Positions 1-10,568 of a stretch of 64,000 nt of DNA are shown one piece after another. The DNA comes from Kalmusia sp. IMI 367209 (taxonomy: Eukaryota; Ascomycota; Dothideomycetes; Pleosporales; Didymosphaeriaceae). Each line of letters starts with the position of its first letter. Position 1 is the stretch's first letter. Location: contig JAPEUQ010000005.1 in assembly GCA_027946365.1 (NCBI GenBank), positions 2,542,001-2,606,000 on the forward strand. Direction: 5' to 3'. The notes under the pieces were generated by a model. That model saw only the letters and a list, made by a program, of their open reading frames with translations, searched no databases and was not told where the DNA came from. The position numbers and the translations under genes are program-made.

Positions 1-863
1 GAGTTATCTCCCGTCGACGACGGCCAGCAGTGACCCAAGCCAGCGATCTTGTAATGCTTCACGACGGTCTTCAATTCACCGCATGAGTACGTCGTCGTAT
101 CGTACCCGTTGTGCTGCGTAGTCTTTCCCGCATCCGCTTCACACCCGTTGCGCTGTCCCCACCAAGAAACCCACTCATCAATGCTGGGAACGTCACCGCC
201 GGATCCTGTATGGCCTCCTACATAAGGAATGGTGGTGTCTTCGCCCCCGTGTGCTTCGAGAATTGCGCGCTTCTTTGTGCAGCTTCCCTTGCTGGTGTCG
301 GTGTACAGTGCTGCGGCTGACATGGCGAAAGCTGCGAATTCGTCGCCTACGTGGGAGCAAGCGAGCGTATCGACGAAGCCCCCGCCGTTGCTTTTACCAG
401 ATGCGTACACGTGATCGGAGTCAATGCAGTACTGTGTGCGGAGGTGTGCGAGCAGGTCCTTGACAAACAATGTGTCGTCTACGCCATCGACTGCGTACGG
501 GGCACCCTGCCATGCTTCTTCGATGCCTGCGGGATAGACAGCAAGGTACTCTTTCCCAGCATCATAGGTGTCGTATTTGGAATTTTTGTACTGGCCCTCC
601 GGGCTCCCGTTGTGGCCATGGAAGTCGAAGACGACTTTGCGCGGTTTATTAGGATCGTTGTTGTACCCGTCTGGCACTCGAATTGCGTATGTGCGGTCCC
701 GGCCGCCTGATTTGATTGTATGACTGTCTGGGTTGGAATTGAAACCAGAATTATGTCGCGTTCCGCAGCCAGAGGTGTCGGCCCTAGGGTGGACAGTGGA
801 TCGGAGTGGAGTTGCAGAAGTGGCGGCAATGAAGCCGAGGGTAATTGCAATTGCGGTTTTCAT
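1..863 (-). CDS. faeC: Feruloyl esterase C-like secreted hydrolase (3' end beyond the window)
   Basis: Single open frame of 287 codons from the ATG at 863, running off the window edge without a stop. Residues 1-17 are a typical signal peptide (MKTAIAITLG start, Ala/Thr-rich cleavage region), so the enzyme is exported. The alpha/beta-hydrolase core is visible: HGHNG at 82-86 (oxyanion region), the nucleophile elbow GKSNGG with Ser158, an HGGEDTTIPY segment whose Asp209 is the probable triad acid, and GLGHCWP with His278 as the triad base. This pattern matches the LpqC/feruloyl esterase family, which releases ferulic acid from arabinoxylan in plant cell walls (EC 3.1.1.73). Several Cys residues (33, 146, 169, 195, 241, 261, 279) fit disulfides of an extracellular protein. 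Poly(3-hydroxybutyrate) depolymerase or acetyl-xylan esterase annotations of the same superfamily are possible alternatives. Only a few C-terminal residues appear to be missing. Confidence 0.9.
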   Translation of the reverse strand, partial: MKTAIAITLGFIAATSATPLRSTVHPRADTSGCGTRHNSGFNSNPDSHTIKSGGRDRTYAIRVPDGYNNDPNKPRKVVFDFHGHNGSPEGQYKNSKYDTYDAGKEYLAVYPAGIEEAWQGAPYAVDGVDDTLFVKDLLAHLRTQYCIDSDHVYASGKSNGGGFVDTLACSHVGDEFAAFAMSAAALYTDTSKGSCTKKRAILEAHGGEDTTIPYVGGHTGSGGDVPSIDEWVSWWGQRNGCEADAGKTTQHNGYDTTTYSCGELKTVVKHYKIAGLGHCWPSSTGDN

Positions 864-2208
864 GGCTATGTATATTGATTAATATCGATAGCAGCAGTCC
901 TTCGAAATGATGAACATGAAATACTGGTCGTATGATTATTGTTTCTGGATTGTTCTCATTACCGTAGAGGGCATGCCGGACTTTATAGTCCTCACTATGA
1001 CCCACAAAACTGGCCTCCCAATTCCCTGGAATGTGAGATCTTCATGATCGGAAACTTCCCCAGAAATTGCTACCGATCTGATGCTAATCACGGATGCTCA
1101 GGTGGTCTTCTGCAGGAGCAGCATGCCGGATGCGCATACTCTTAATCTCACTGCCTTCGTTCAATGATGGGTTACTAGATTGAATTGAGCATGACGTATT
1201 TGTGAACGGAGATTCGGAGGAGTTGAACAAGTGCTGAAGCTGATATTAGAGCATCATCACCTTCTAACGCTTTCAAATGTAGCGCCAGCCAAAATTAGCC
1301 GAAGCGGGTTTCGCGAGTGATTGTCCGAGGATTAGTGGGCCATAATCGGTGTCTGTGCCTACCAAAGCCACGAAAGTGGAGAACGCCTGATGATGGCCTT
1401 CGTTTGGTAATCATACTAAACGGTGCAAATCGCAGGCGACTAGAGCTACTAGCGGTAGTCATCGGACAAAACGCACGGGGTACCGGTGACATCTCTACGG
1501 CTCCCACGGCGATGATCGCCCATGTTTCGCGAGGTCCGTCAATTTTTCTTTTCAAAGAGGAAGAGTAACATATGAAACATTCTAGATTCGGCCTACGGGT
1601 AAGCTACTTCATAAGTTCGATTGGTCGTTCTGACCGTGCGTCTTGTCACATAGCGCACACTTGTGTTTTGATAGCGATCATCTTAATAGTCAACTATGCA
1701 CTGCAGACTTATTGAATATAGTGCCTATATCTTAGTCTTTAGGCTGTGAAACATCGACAATCTGCGATGCGATACAGCAGTTCTGAGCGAGATCGCGTGT
1801 TCGGTATTGTAGGTGCATCAATGCGTCGAGCATCACCTCAAAATCTTGATTAGTGTGCAGATGGATCAAATCCTCGCTGAAATGGTATCTTTTCGATAGC
1901 TTCGCCATGTGGGGGTATCTATTAGATTGATGGTGAAAAGACCTCATAACAAAGTAGCATGACAAAATCCAGACTATGACCATCCATCGAGGGTTCACTT
2001 GCCTCTGTTTTCTGCCATGCCCATGCAGTATAAATATTTGTAGAGGTGTCTTGCGAAATGGACAAGGCTTCCCAGTTATAAGATGGTCAAACGTAGGACC
2101 GATTACAGATTCTTCGAATCCCCTTCTCACTGGTTGCATGCCCTTTCTTCGACCTAACCCGATTTGTATCTCCTTCGGAGACGATAAGCGGGAAGTATGC
2201 GATGCCCA
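864..2208. other. Intergenic stretch between faeC and the MULE
   Basis: The first few hundred bases are the faeC promoter side. No convincing gene is seen. A 163-codon minus-strand frame at 1732-2223 starts with an ATG inside the left terminal repeat of the transposon and resembles nothing I recognise; it is probably chance. Overlapping frames at 1295-1568 on both strands are also unsupported. Confidence 0.5.
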
Positions 2209-2217
2209 CAGGACAAC
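2209..2217. repeat. Left target-site duplication of the MULE
   Basis: The 9-mer CAGGACAAC is repeated exactly at 7493-7501, directly outside the two ends of the transposon. A perfect 9-bp direct repeat is the usual MULE insertion signature. Confidence 0.85.
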
Positions 2218-2251
2218 GTGCATGTAGTTGAGCCGACCACGCTAAAAGCTC
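2218..2251 (+). repeat. Left terminal inverted repeat of the MULE
   Basis: Compared with the reverse complement of 7459-7492, 27 of 34 positions match; the inner 26 bp (2226-2251) match at 24 positions, including an uninterrupted ACCACGCTAAAAGCTC. Most mismatches are in the outermost 8 bp. Confidence 0.85.
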
Positions 2252-2441
2252 AGGCGACCAAGAAAAAAATTTACGCTAGTAACTCTTGGTGTGCTGACAA
2301 ACTTCTTGGTGGGGTACATCCTAGCCTTGGTCGCCCCAGCTTCCTCCTTCCTACACCCCACTTACCCCAAGAAAATATAGTTGCATAACGCTAGGGGACA
2401 GGAACTAGTCACTAACACCTTACAAACCCCTTCAGTATCTC

Positions 2442-5400
2442 ATGGAAATGGATGAAGGAGTAGTGTCTGGAAGTATTGAGGAATGGCAGCAATGTAAGTT
2501 CTGGATGGGTTATGAAGGGGTTGAGAATACCTACTAACCATATTAGCAATCGAACTGTCCCAAAGCCATTTCTCTGATAGTAGTGAGAATGAAGAGAGAG
2601 ATGAGGACGTAAGCTCTACTACAGAGGCTTTACCAACAGCGGAAAACGAGGAAGAAGATCGTGAATGTGTATGTACCAACATGATGGCAAGGTGTTCTGA
2701 ACCCGTTCTCAACCCCATAGGATGATAATTTTACGCTAAGCGTTCTTACCTCGGGGACTCCACCACTGATGACAAAGACAATTACACATGTTGGCTTATT
2801 ACCTGATTACCCCCAAACAAGTGTAGATGGGCATACATTTGTCGTCCATATTGGCAGGAAAGAGCTACGCTTGAGCAGGCAAGGGCAGAAGGAGACTCAG
2901 TATGATCCTCCCCAACCCCATACTAATGCCTTCTCATGACCTTAGATGCAGTATTGCAGACGGTTGAAAGGTCCCATGAAACGCACGGTCTCTCCTTCTT
3001 TAACTCAAGTGCTTCACGGATCCGGTCTATCTGCACAGGGATTAAGCGATGCCAATACCTTGACAACGCCTTAGCAACATTTTCGCATACGCATGTAAAT
3101 GAAGAGACTTGGGAACATATGCGGAATGCTCGATTAGATGCATATCGAGGAATTAGACCCACGCAAAGAAGGTCTACTAGGTAGGCCTCCTCAAGGTATT
3201 CTGAAGGCCTTATTAACGTATTTAGTTGGTATACAGCTATTATGCATCGCTTTCAGGGTGGTGTTTTCTGCCCATCGCAGGGTTCAACATGTGGCCCTGT
3301 TATTAGACAGAAGCCGTACTATGGTAAGTAGTTCAATACTAACTAGTTACTAACTGAACCTATTCATAACCCCTTCTAATACCCTTAGGATTCCTCTGGT
3401 TCCCCTTCCTACTATATTGGCTGTCAGGCATATCAGGGTCCACATACACCAGATAAACATTACTTTCGGAAGATTTCCTACCAATACTCTATCGAACACC
3501 TCCAGTACCTCTTCGCAACGGGTTTAGAACTCCAAGGCCCCCAAGATACATGTGCAGTTATACTTCCAACTACTACAAAGCTAGCTAACTGTGGTATGTA
3601 ACTAGGTTATAAAGTTATTAAATAGGGAATACTAACGCCTTCATAAGACGTTGATCATCCACAGGGACATGGGAAGCTGGAAAAGCAACCATGTGAAGTT
3701 GAGTTTAATATCTTAATCCCTACAAATCTAGTTGAGAATCCCTTCTTTCTATTTACCTCACATGGTATACATACCCACCCACCACCACCACCTACAAAGC
3801 TACCTAGCGTCCTCGCAACTGAACTTATAGAGCTTATCCGCCGGGTTAAGGATCCTAGCCTAACCTGTGGTATGTTCTTCCTAACCCAACCTCAAGGGGT
3901 TTATAAGGTAACCTCAACTAGCTTCATTCCTACGTGGTCCATTCATGGACTCACTATGCCAAAAATACGGCGTAAATTCATTTGGTCAAATCCATGCAAC
4001 GCTTAATAACCTTGATCGCCTACGAGCTATTATTTATAAGGAAAAGCTCAATATGTTCCCATCAGGTCAGGATCTAGCTGGCGTCCAATTTGAAATGGAT
4101 ATGCGCCATAAGAATATTGACACGGTTCGAATACCCTTCTCAACCCCCTGCATACACCTTCTCATCCCCTTCAGGCATATATCCGCGAGATACATCATTC
4201 CCAATTAGGCACTCTTATCCTTACAATGAGAAAAGAGCAGGCCATTACACTTATAAGCTTAGCTAGCTTTCAGATTGACGTATCATTCCAACGCAATCGT
4301 GAACCCTGGCAGGAACTTATAATAGCTTACTTTAATGAACAGCATGGGAAGTGTATGGAAACCCCTTCTCAAGATGTTGATAATAGCTAAATATATAGTA
4401 TTTACTCTTGCCCGTATTTATATGAATACAAAGAGACGCCGATCATATTCTCAAGCCTTTCAGATCCTCTTTAAATGGGTTGAGAAGCTCTCTGGTCAGC
4501 CAGTACAGTGGCGTCATATTCACCAGACAGGATTTATAGGTGTCACTGCAGATATGGATGGCGCTCAATTTGGAGGTTAGTACCCTCCTCAAGGCAATCA
4601 CAACCCCTCACAACCCCTTTATAACATGTTCTAAAGCCATTATACAGGGTTTGGGCGGTACTTACGCCATATTGACCCATTTAGTCGGCCATGGCGCTAT
4701 CATATTGCTCATACAGTAAAGTTTTGCTCACACCACTTCAAAATGGGTATAGAACGCGTTGAGAACCGGATGGAATACCCAGACCCAGGTATAATAGAAA
4801 AGATGTGGTCAATTTTACACGCACGTAGTTGGGATCAATATAGTAAAATCCTATCTGAGCTTGAACGTAAGTTAAAAATAAGAGGTTATAGATACTATAC
4901 TAACACCTTACTAAGGTGATGAACAGATCGTAGTACAAAACTGGGCTAAACATAAACATACTACTACGTTTGCATATGGCCTCTGTCGCTATATCTCTAA
5001 GATGGCCAGGATGATTGGTATCGCCTTGAGAACACCTCCAACCATGTTGAGCAGACAGGTAAAAAGTCATACTCATATGGTAAACAGCTAAATTTACTCC
5101 CTGCAATCCTTATGTAGGTGTTATCAACCCTAAAAGAAGGCAATACTAACGCCTTAAGGGCTATGAAACTTGATGATCGTGATATTGATCAACAATTGGC
5201 ACGCAACATAATGGGTCTACGCCATGGGTATTCAAAGACTGCCCCTTCAGCTAGGGAGAATATAAAAATGCGTAGAGAAAGTATATATACATAGTTCTAA
5301 CCCCTTCACATCCCTATGCTAACACGTTTAGATCGTAAACGGAAGCGAAGGACTAGCATTGAGCAAGTAGATGATTCTGCTAGTGACGAGGAAGAGAGAT

Positions 5401-5781
5401 CTATGGCACGCGGGTCCTCGACTGGTTTGTGAAGCCTAGGGCATCCTCAAAGCGTAGAAGTGATGTTGGTGACCGGCTAGCAAGGGGTTTATCATCATCA
5501 TCACCAGCAAGTGAGTCTTCGCAGCCCTTGACAACCGCTTCCCAACCTATATCTATCCCCTTTCGGACACCTTCACTAGAACCAAGCCTTCAACGTCAAG
5601 CTATTCATCATAATATGGACCTTGAGGCTAGACGAGCGGAGCTTGAATTACGTGAACGGGCGGCAGCTATAAAACAAAGGAGTTGATGAATGAAAAGCTT
5701 GAGTTGGAAATCGAGGCAATGCGGAGGGGTTCCAATACCCTCCCAACCCCTAGGGAAGGCTTTATTATTATGCCTTTGTAA
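2442..5781 (+). CDS. MULE transposase with WRKY/GCM1-like zinc finger, intron-rich, possibly frameshifted
   Basis: Translation can be followed through about 15 exons joined by 45-70 bp GT-AG introns. In order: an acidic N-terminus (2442-2740); a middle region containing EETWEHMRNARLDAYRG; a zinc-finger block at about 3660-3870 with two Cys and the HTHPPPPPTK motif, as in WRKY/GCM1-type DNA-binding domains of transposases; a long helical region (3930-4350); and a catalytic-type segment with GVTADMDGAQFGGFGRYL (4530-4660) followed by a CSHHFK motif typical of this fungal family. The C-terminal part carries DDWYRLENTSNHVEQ and then a charged tail. Apparent one-base shifts occur near 3325-3390, 5008, 5430 and 5685; the first may be a misplaced splice site and the rest may be lesions or assembly errors. 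The product would cut and paste the element in the nucleus. Start at 2442 is the first ATG leading into the open frame; an upstream 5' UTR intron ending at 2435 is likely. Confidence 0.7.
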
Positions 5782-6135
5782 TATACCAAATGTATATATT
5801 GTTGGAAGCTAAATAGGTGTTTGAATAGTAAAAAGTTTGTATATATAATTGATAGGGATAATAAGAGGAGATTTAAATATATTGAGTGCCTTGAGAACCC
5901 CTTGGTATGGTATTCAGCTATCTGGTAACTAGGTATATACTCTAATAGCTCACACAGCCAGAGTATTGGGTAGACCATATCAACGTCTCGAGAACCCCAT
6001 GTCAACCCCTACCTATCGTCTTCGAGATATCAACCCTGCTCAATTACTTCGTGATCTCCATGAATCCATAGCCAAATTTGCTGGGTATATGCAACTGAAC
6101 GCGTTGAGAACGCCTTGACAACACCATCACAACCC
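5782..6135. other. Spacer between the two convergent MULE genes
   Basis: AT-rich in its left half (5770-5880). It contains several copies of the element's TTGAGAACCCCTTG / TTGACAAC words (about 5890, 5985, 6100) and presumably both 3' ends. No coding frame is supported. Confidence 0.5.
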
Positions 6136-7346
6136 CTAGATAGCATCCTCCTCGCTATCTCCAGCATGCTCAGAGGCCTCATGCGCTGAGGTTGAGTAGT
6201 CGTCATCTCCAGGATTAGGATAGCCCCAATCATGGTAAAAGGTGTTTTCGCACGCTTTGCTGAAGTAGCACCCTAAAACAGTGAGATTGGGTTGAGAAGG
6301 GGTTGGAGTCGGGTTGACAAGGCGAACATACCATCATATTGGCCAGGGTTCTCTCCCCCCTGAGCTAGATCGTGACAGTTCTTGCAGGGGAATACCATGC
6401 CGTTGTTCTTGAGGATAATGTGAAGAGTGTCGTAATCAGGCTATTTTATTGTTAGAAGGGGTTGAAAACATGTTGACAGCCCGTTGGCAACCCGTCCACT
6501 TACATCTCCTTTCTTGACACCATTCTTTTTGTTGGCCTTTGCATGCGAGGGGACCTTAGGGCGTTCATGGCGCGGTAGCGTGCTATCAAATGCGAAAGTA
6601 AGATCTTGAGCGTCCACGTTGACAGTACCACGTGAACCCCTTGTGGACCCCTTGACCTTCCTAGTACCCTTCTCAATACCTCCACGGCCACCACCACGCT
6701 TGCTTCCACGGCCACCACCGACCACCGCGGGTAGACCGGAGTGTACGCTTCTTAGTTGGGCTTGTTGGAGTTGGTGATGGCTGGGAGGGGTTGGGATCCC
6801 GTTGAGACGGGGTTGCCGATGCAATCAGAAGAGCCTGGGGCGCTGGAGGAGGGGGTAACCAGGATACTTGGGTCTTTTTCAGCTAATGCTTTCATGTTGG
6901 TCTTGTAGAATGCTGACATGGGGTTAGCAACGGGTTGGCAACGGGTTGACAACACCTACCCAGTGACTCCTTGATTCTGGCAATACTAGGGTTGCCACCT
7001 TTACCTCCATCTCCTAGCTTGATATCGTGCCATTTCTTGTAGTGGACCTTCATATTATCTGGTGTAAGGGTTTTCTGTAGGGGTTCAGATTGGGTTGACA
7101 ACACCTTCTCAAGACATTACTTACACCACAATGCTGTCCATCTTCGCCTTGAGCGCGGCACTTGTAGTCACCAAGATAGGGCCTGTCTCCATCCTATATG
7201 TTATCAGTAAAGGGTTGAGAAGCCCATGGCAACCTATTGCCAACCCCATCATTATCACTTACCTCCATGAATGGGAAGGCGGTCGGAACGCCGGGCGCGC
7301 GGCAATAAGCTTGGTAATACTCATCTTCGTGGACTTTAGGAGGCAT
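6136..7346 (-). CDS. Second MULE gene: small zinc-finger protein of unknown function
   Basis: Starts at the ATG at 7346 (MPPKVHEDEYYQAYC) and can be followed through about six exons to the stop at 6136-6138. Exon 2-3 gives C-x7-C then MKVHYKKWH, a BED- or C2H2-like zinc finger. A basic Gly-Arg-rich linker lies at about 6640-6740. The last exons give a second cluster, CKNCHDLAQ and CYFSKACE, and an acidic tail. Introns are short and built around CAACCC and TTGNCAAC words (for example 7109-7158 and 6909-6955). One join near 6760-6800 does not resolve cleanly and may be a frameshift or an intron I misplaced. Because it sits inside the terminal repeats, opposite to the transposase, it probably travels with the element as an accessory or regulatory gene. 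No function can be named from the sequence. Confidence 0.55.
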
Positions 7347-7458
7347 ATTGAGCTATATTTGAGTAGTTATCAAGGTGTTGGGTGGTTGTTGGTGGGGTGA
7401 GTGAGAAAGCTGGTCGGCTCAGTTATTGTGTGGTGGCCTGAGCGTCGCATGATTAAGC

Positions 7459-7492
7459 GAGCTTTTAGCGTGGTGGGCTCAGCTGAGTCCTC
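7459..7492 (-). repeat. Right terminal inverted repeat of the MULE
   Basis: Inverted partner of 2218-2251; GAGCTTTTAGCGTGGT is the perfectly shared core read on the plus strand. Confidence 0.85.
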
Positions 7493-7501
7493 CAGGACAA
7501 C
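7493..7501. repeat. Right target-site duplication of the MULE
   Basis: Exact copy of CAGGACAAC at 2209-2217, lying immediately outside the right terminal repeat. Confidence 0.85.
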
Positions 7502-7944
7502 TTTCGGTCAGCATTCGCAGTCATGTAGTCCCATGATATTGATGAGTGTCGCAATGAATGATGATGCGGCGACGTAATGGAGCAGGCCTGAGGTGCACTG
7601 CTCATCTAGGCGCGCTGCCAATTCCCAGATGCGAACTATGCGAACTATGCGAACTAAAACGACTCTCGGGGATTCTCTCCGTAAGAGCGAGCCGTGGCCT
7701 AATGCTTCGATAGTCTCTTAGTAGTGTAGCAACGTAGGATGTTAGCAAGGCAGAGGGAGCGTCAACAAGGGTGAACATAGCCAAGAATCGACAAAAAAAA
7801 ATACCAGACCGCCTCACATTTGAAAGCGGTGAAGCACACGATGCCCACGCTTTGCACGTCTATCTCTGATCCAACATCCTTCAACTCAATTTATACTCGT
7901 TTATCCCTCTATTTTACCTCCTTTCTGTCGTCTTCGATGCTCAA
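7502..7944. other. Intergenic stretch downstream of the EXPERA gene
   Basis: Contains a short tandem of GCGAACTAT at about 7630-7655 and a run of eight A at 7793-7800. No gene is supported; the right part is the likely 3' UTR of the leftward gene. Confidence 0.5.
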
Positions 7945-9312
<1,368 letters not shown>

Positions 9313-10568
9313 GATTCTTCACAACCGATGCAGGCCGGCTGTTGTGTCGTCTCCCGTCTTCCGTCTCGTGTCGGTGTAGTAACGTCCGAGCGTCGAGTCA
9401 CACGGAAGTTCACGAGCCAACGGCAAAGAGAATCTTGGAATGTTTTCCCAAGTTTCAGGGACGGCGCGTCGAGAGATGGGATGCGAGTCCGTTTGAGGTG
9501 TGGGGTGAGTAGGCTGCGCTACTCATTCGGGCAAGGCGGTGAGCTGGACCCTGCCTTGGCGCGGACGGAATATGGTCATGTGGACGCGAAAGTTCACGAT
9601 CCAGACCTATTGGCTTCAAATTCGAGCGATTGCGGCTTCGTGGCCGCTCGGAATCTCCATCGGACTTCGGCTTGGACTACCCCACCTCTTCTCTTTTATT
9701 GACACGAAGACCTCCTCCTCCTCCCCCTTCCTCTCGTCTCATAGCCTCACTCTTCGCTCAACTGCACATGGAACTGGAGACTTTGCATAGTTATGCACTG
9801 TTTTTGCATTTGAATAGGTATGTGAGGGCTATCCATATCGCCCTGAACTCGACTCAAAACACTCGGCTAAGACATCCTAGAACACCACAAGACCGGACAT
9901 GTACGGCACCGAACCACGAGAGGGACACTCCACGATAACAATTTGACCCAATAACGAAAACACGCTGAACGCGGCACAGCACGCTCGAATTCTCAACCTC
10001 TCTTCGACTGTCGCCTATTTACGGGAACGACTGGTTCCTTAACGATAGTTGCCAGAACAACTTAGAAATGCAGACCAAACACTTTTGCCTTCCTTCGAAT
10101 TAGACTCGAAGACCAAGCATCCGGATACAATACGCCAGAACTATAGAGTGGGGTTGCTCAGCTGGAGAGAGCATTACAACCAGTCCTCGGTGGGAAAAAT
10201 CAAACAGTAATGTGTCGAGCAATGTGTCGAGCAACTCCTCTGAAACCCACAAGACGCCGTTCGCACAAAAGACATGCAAGAAGAAACCTTCCGGAAAATG
10301 CAGCAACAGGGCCTTCCAGAAATATGCTGAAAGACAGCGCGACACGAGGTCAGCGCCGGATGAGGGACGTTAAAAAGCTAAAACAGAATTGCAGGGCTGA
10401 TCGACATCGATTCGTGCCGGATTGACAAAGACTCGTGAGCGTCGGTGACTGACATTCAGAAACGTCCGCTCCACTCGTCCAAAGTCAAGACGGGCCGTAA
10501 GCATTGTCCTCGTGGCCAAGAAAATTCGTTAGACCAAAGCTCTCTCTAGGGAGAGGCACTTCCCAACC
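9313..10568. other. Intergenic stretch between the EXPERA gene and GAC1-like gene
   Basis: Holds the promoter of the leftward EXPERA gene on its left side and the 3' region of the GAC1-like gene on its right. The frames seen at 9088-9790 lie mostly over the EXPERA first exon or have no coding character. No gene is supported. Confidence 0.5.

Larger units (their letters stand above)
2218..7492. mobile_element. Mutator-like DNA transposon (MULE), 5,275 bp
   Basis: The element is bounded by inverted repeats (2218-2251 and 7459-7492) and flanked by an exact 9-bp direct repeat. It holds two genes in tail-to-tail orientation: a rightward transposase (2442-5781) and a leftward zinc-finger gene (6136-7346). 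A subterminal copy of the word GAGCCGACCA lies near the left end (2230-2239) and, inverted, near the right end (about 7411-7420). Short words of the type CAACCCCTTCTCAACCC are scattered through introns and the central spacer but not through the neighbouring host genes. The intact duplication and long open exons suggest a fairly recent insertion. Family assignment rests on the WRKY/GCM1-like zinc finger and the DDE-like region of the transposase; I could not run a database comparison. Confidence 0.85.

Noticed and set aside
1732..2223. 163-codon minus-strand frame next to the MULE
   Set aside because: Its ATG lies in the transposon terminal repeat and it has no recognisable motif or splice structure; the pre-insertion frame has a stop just upstream.
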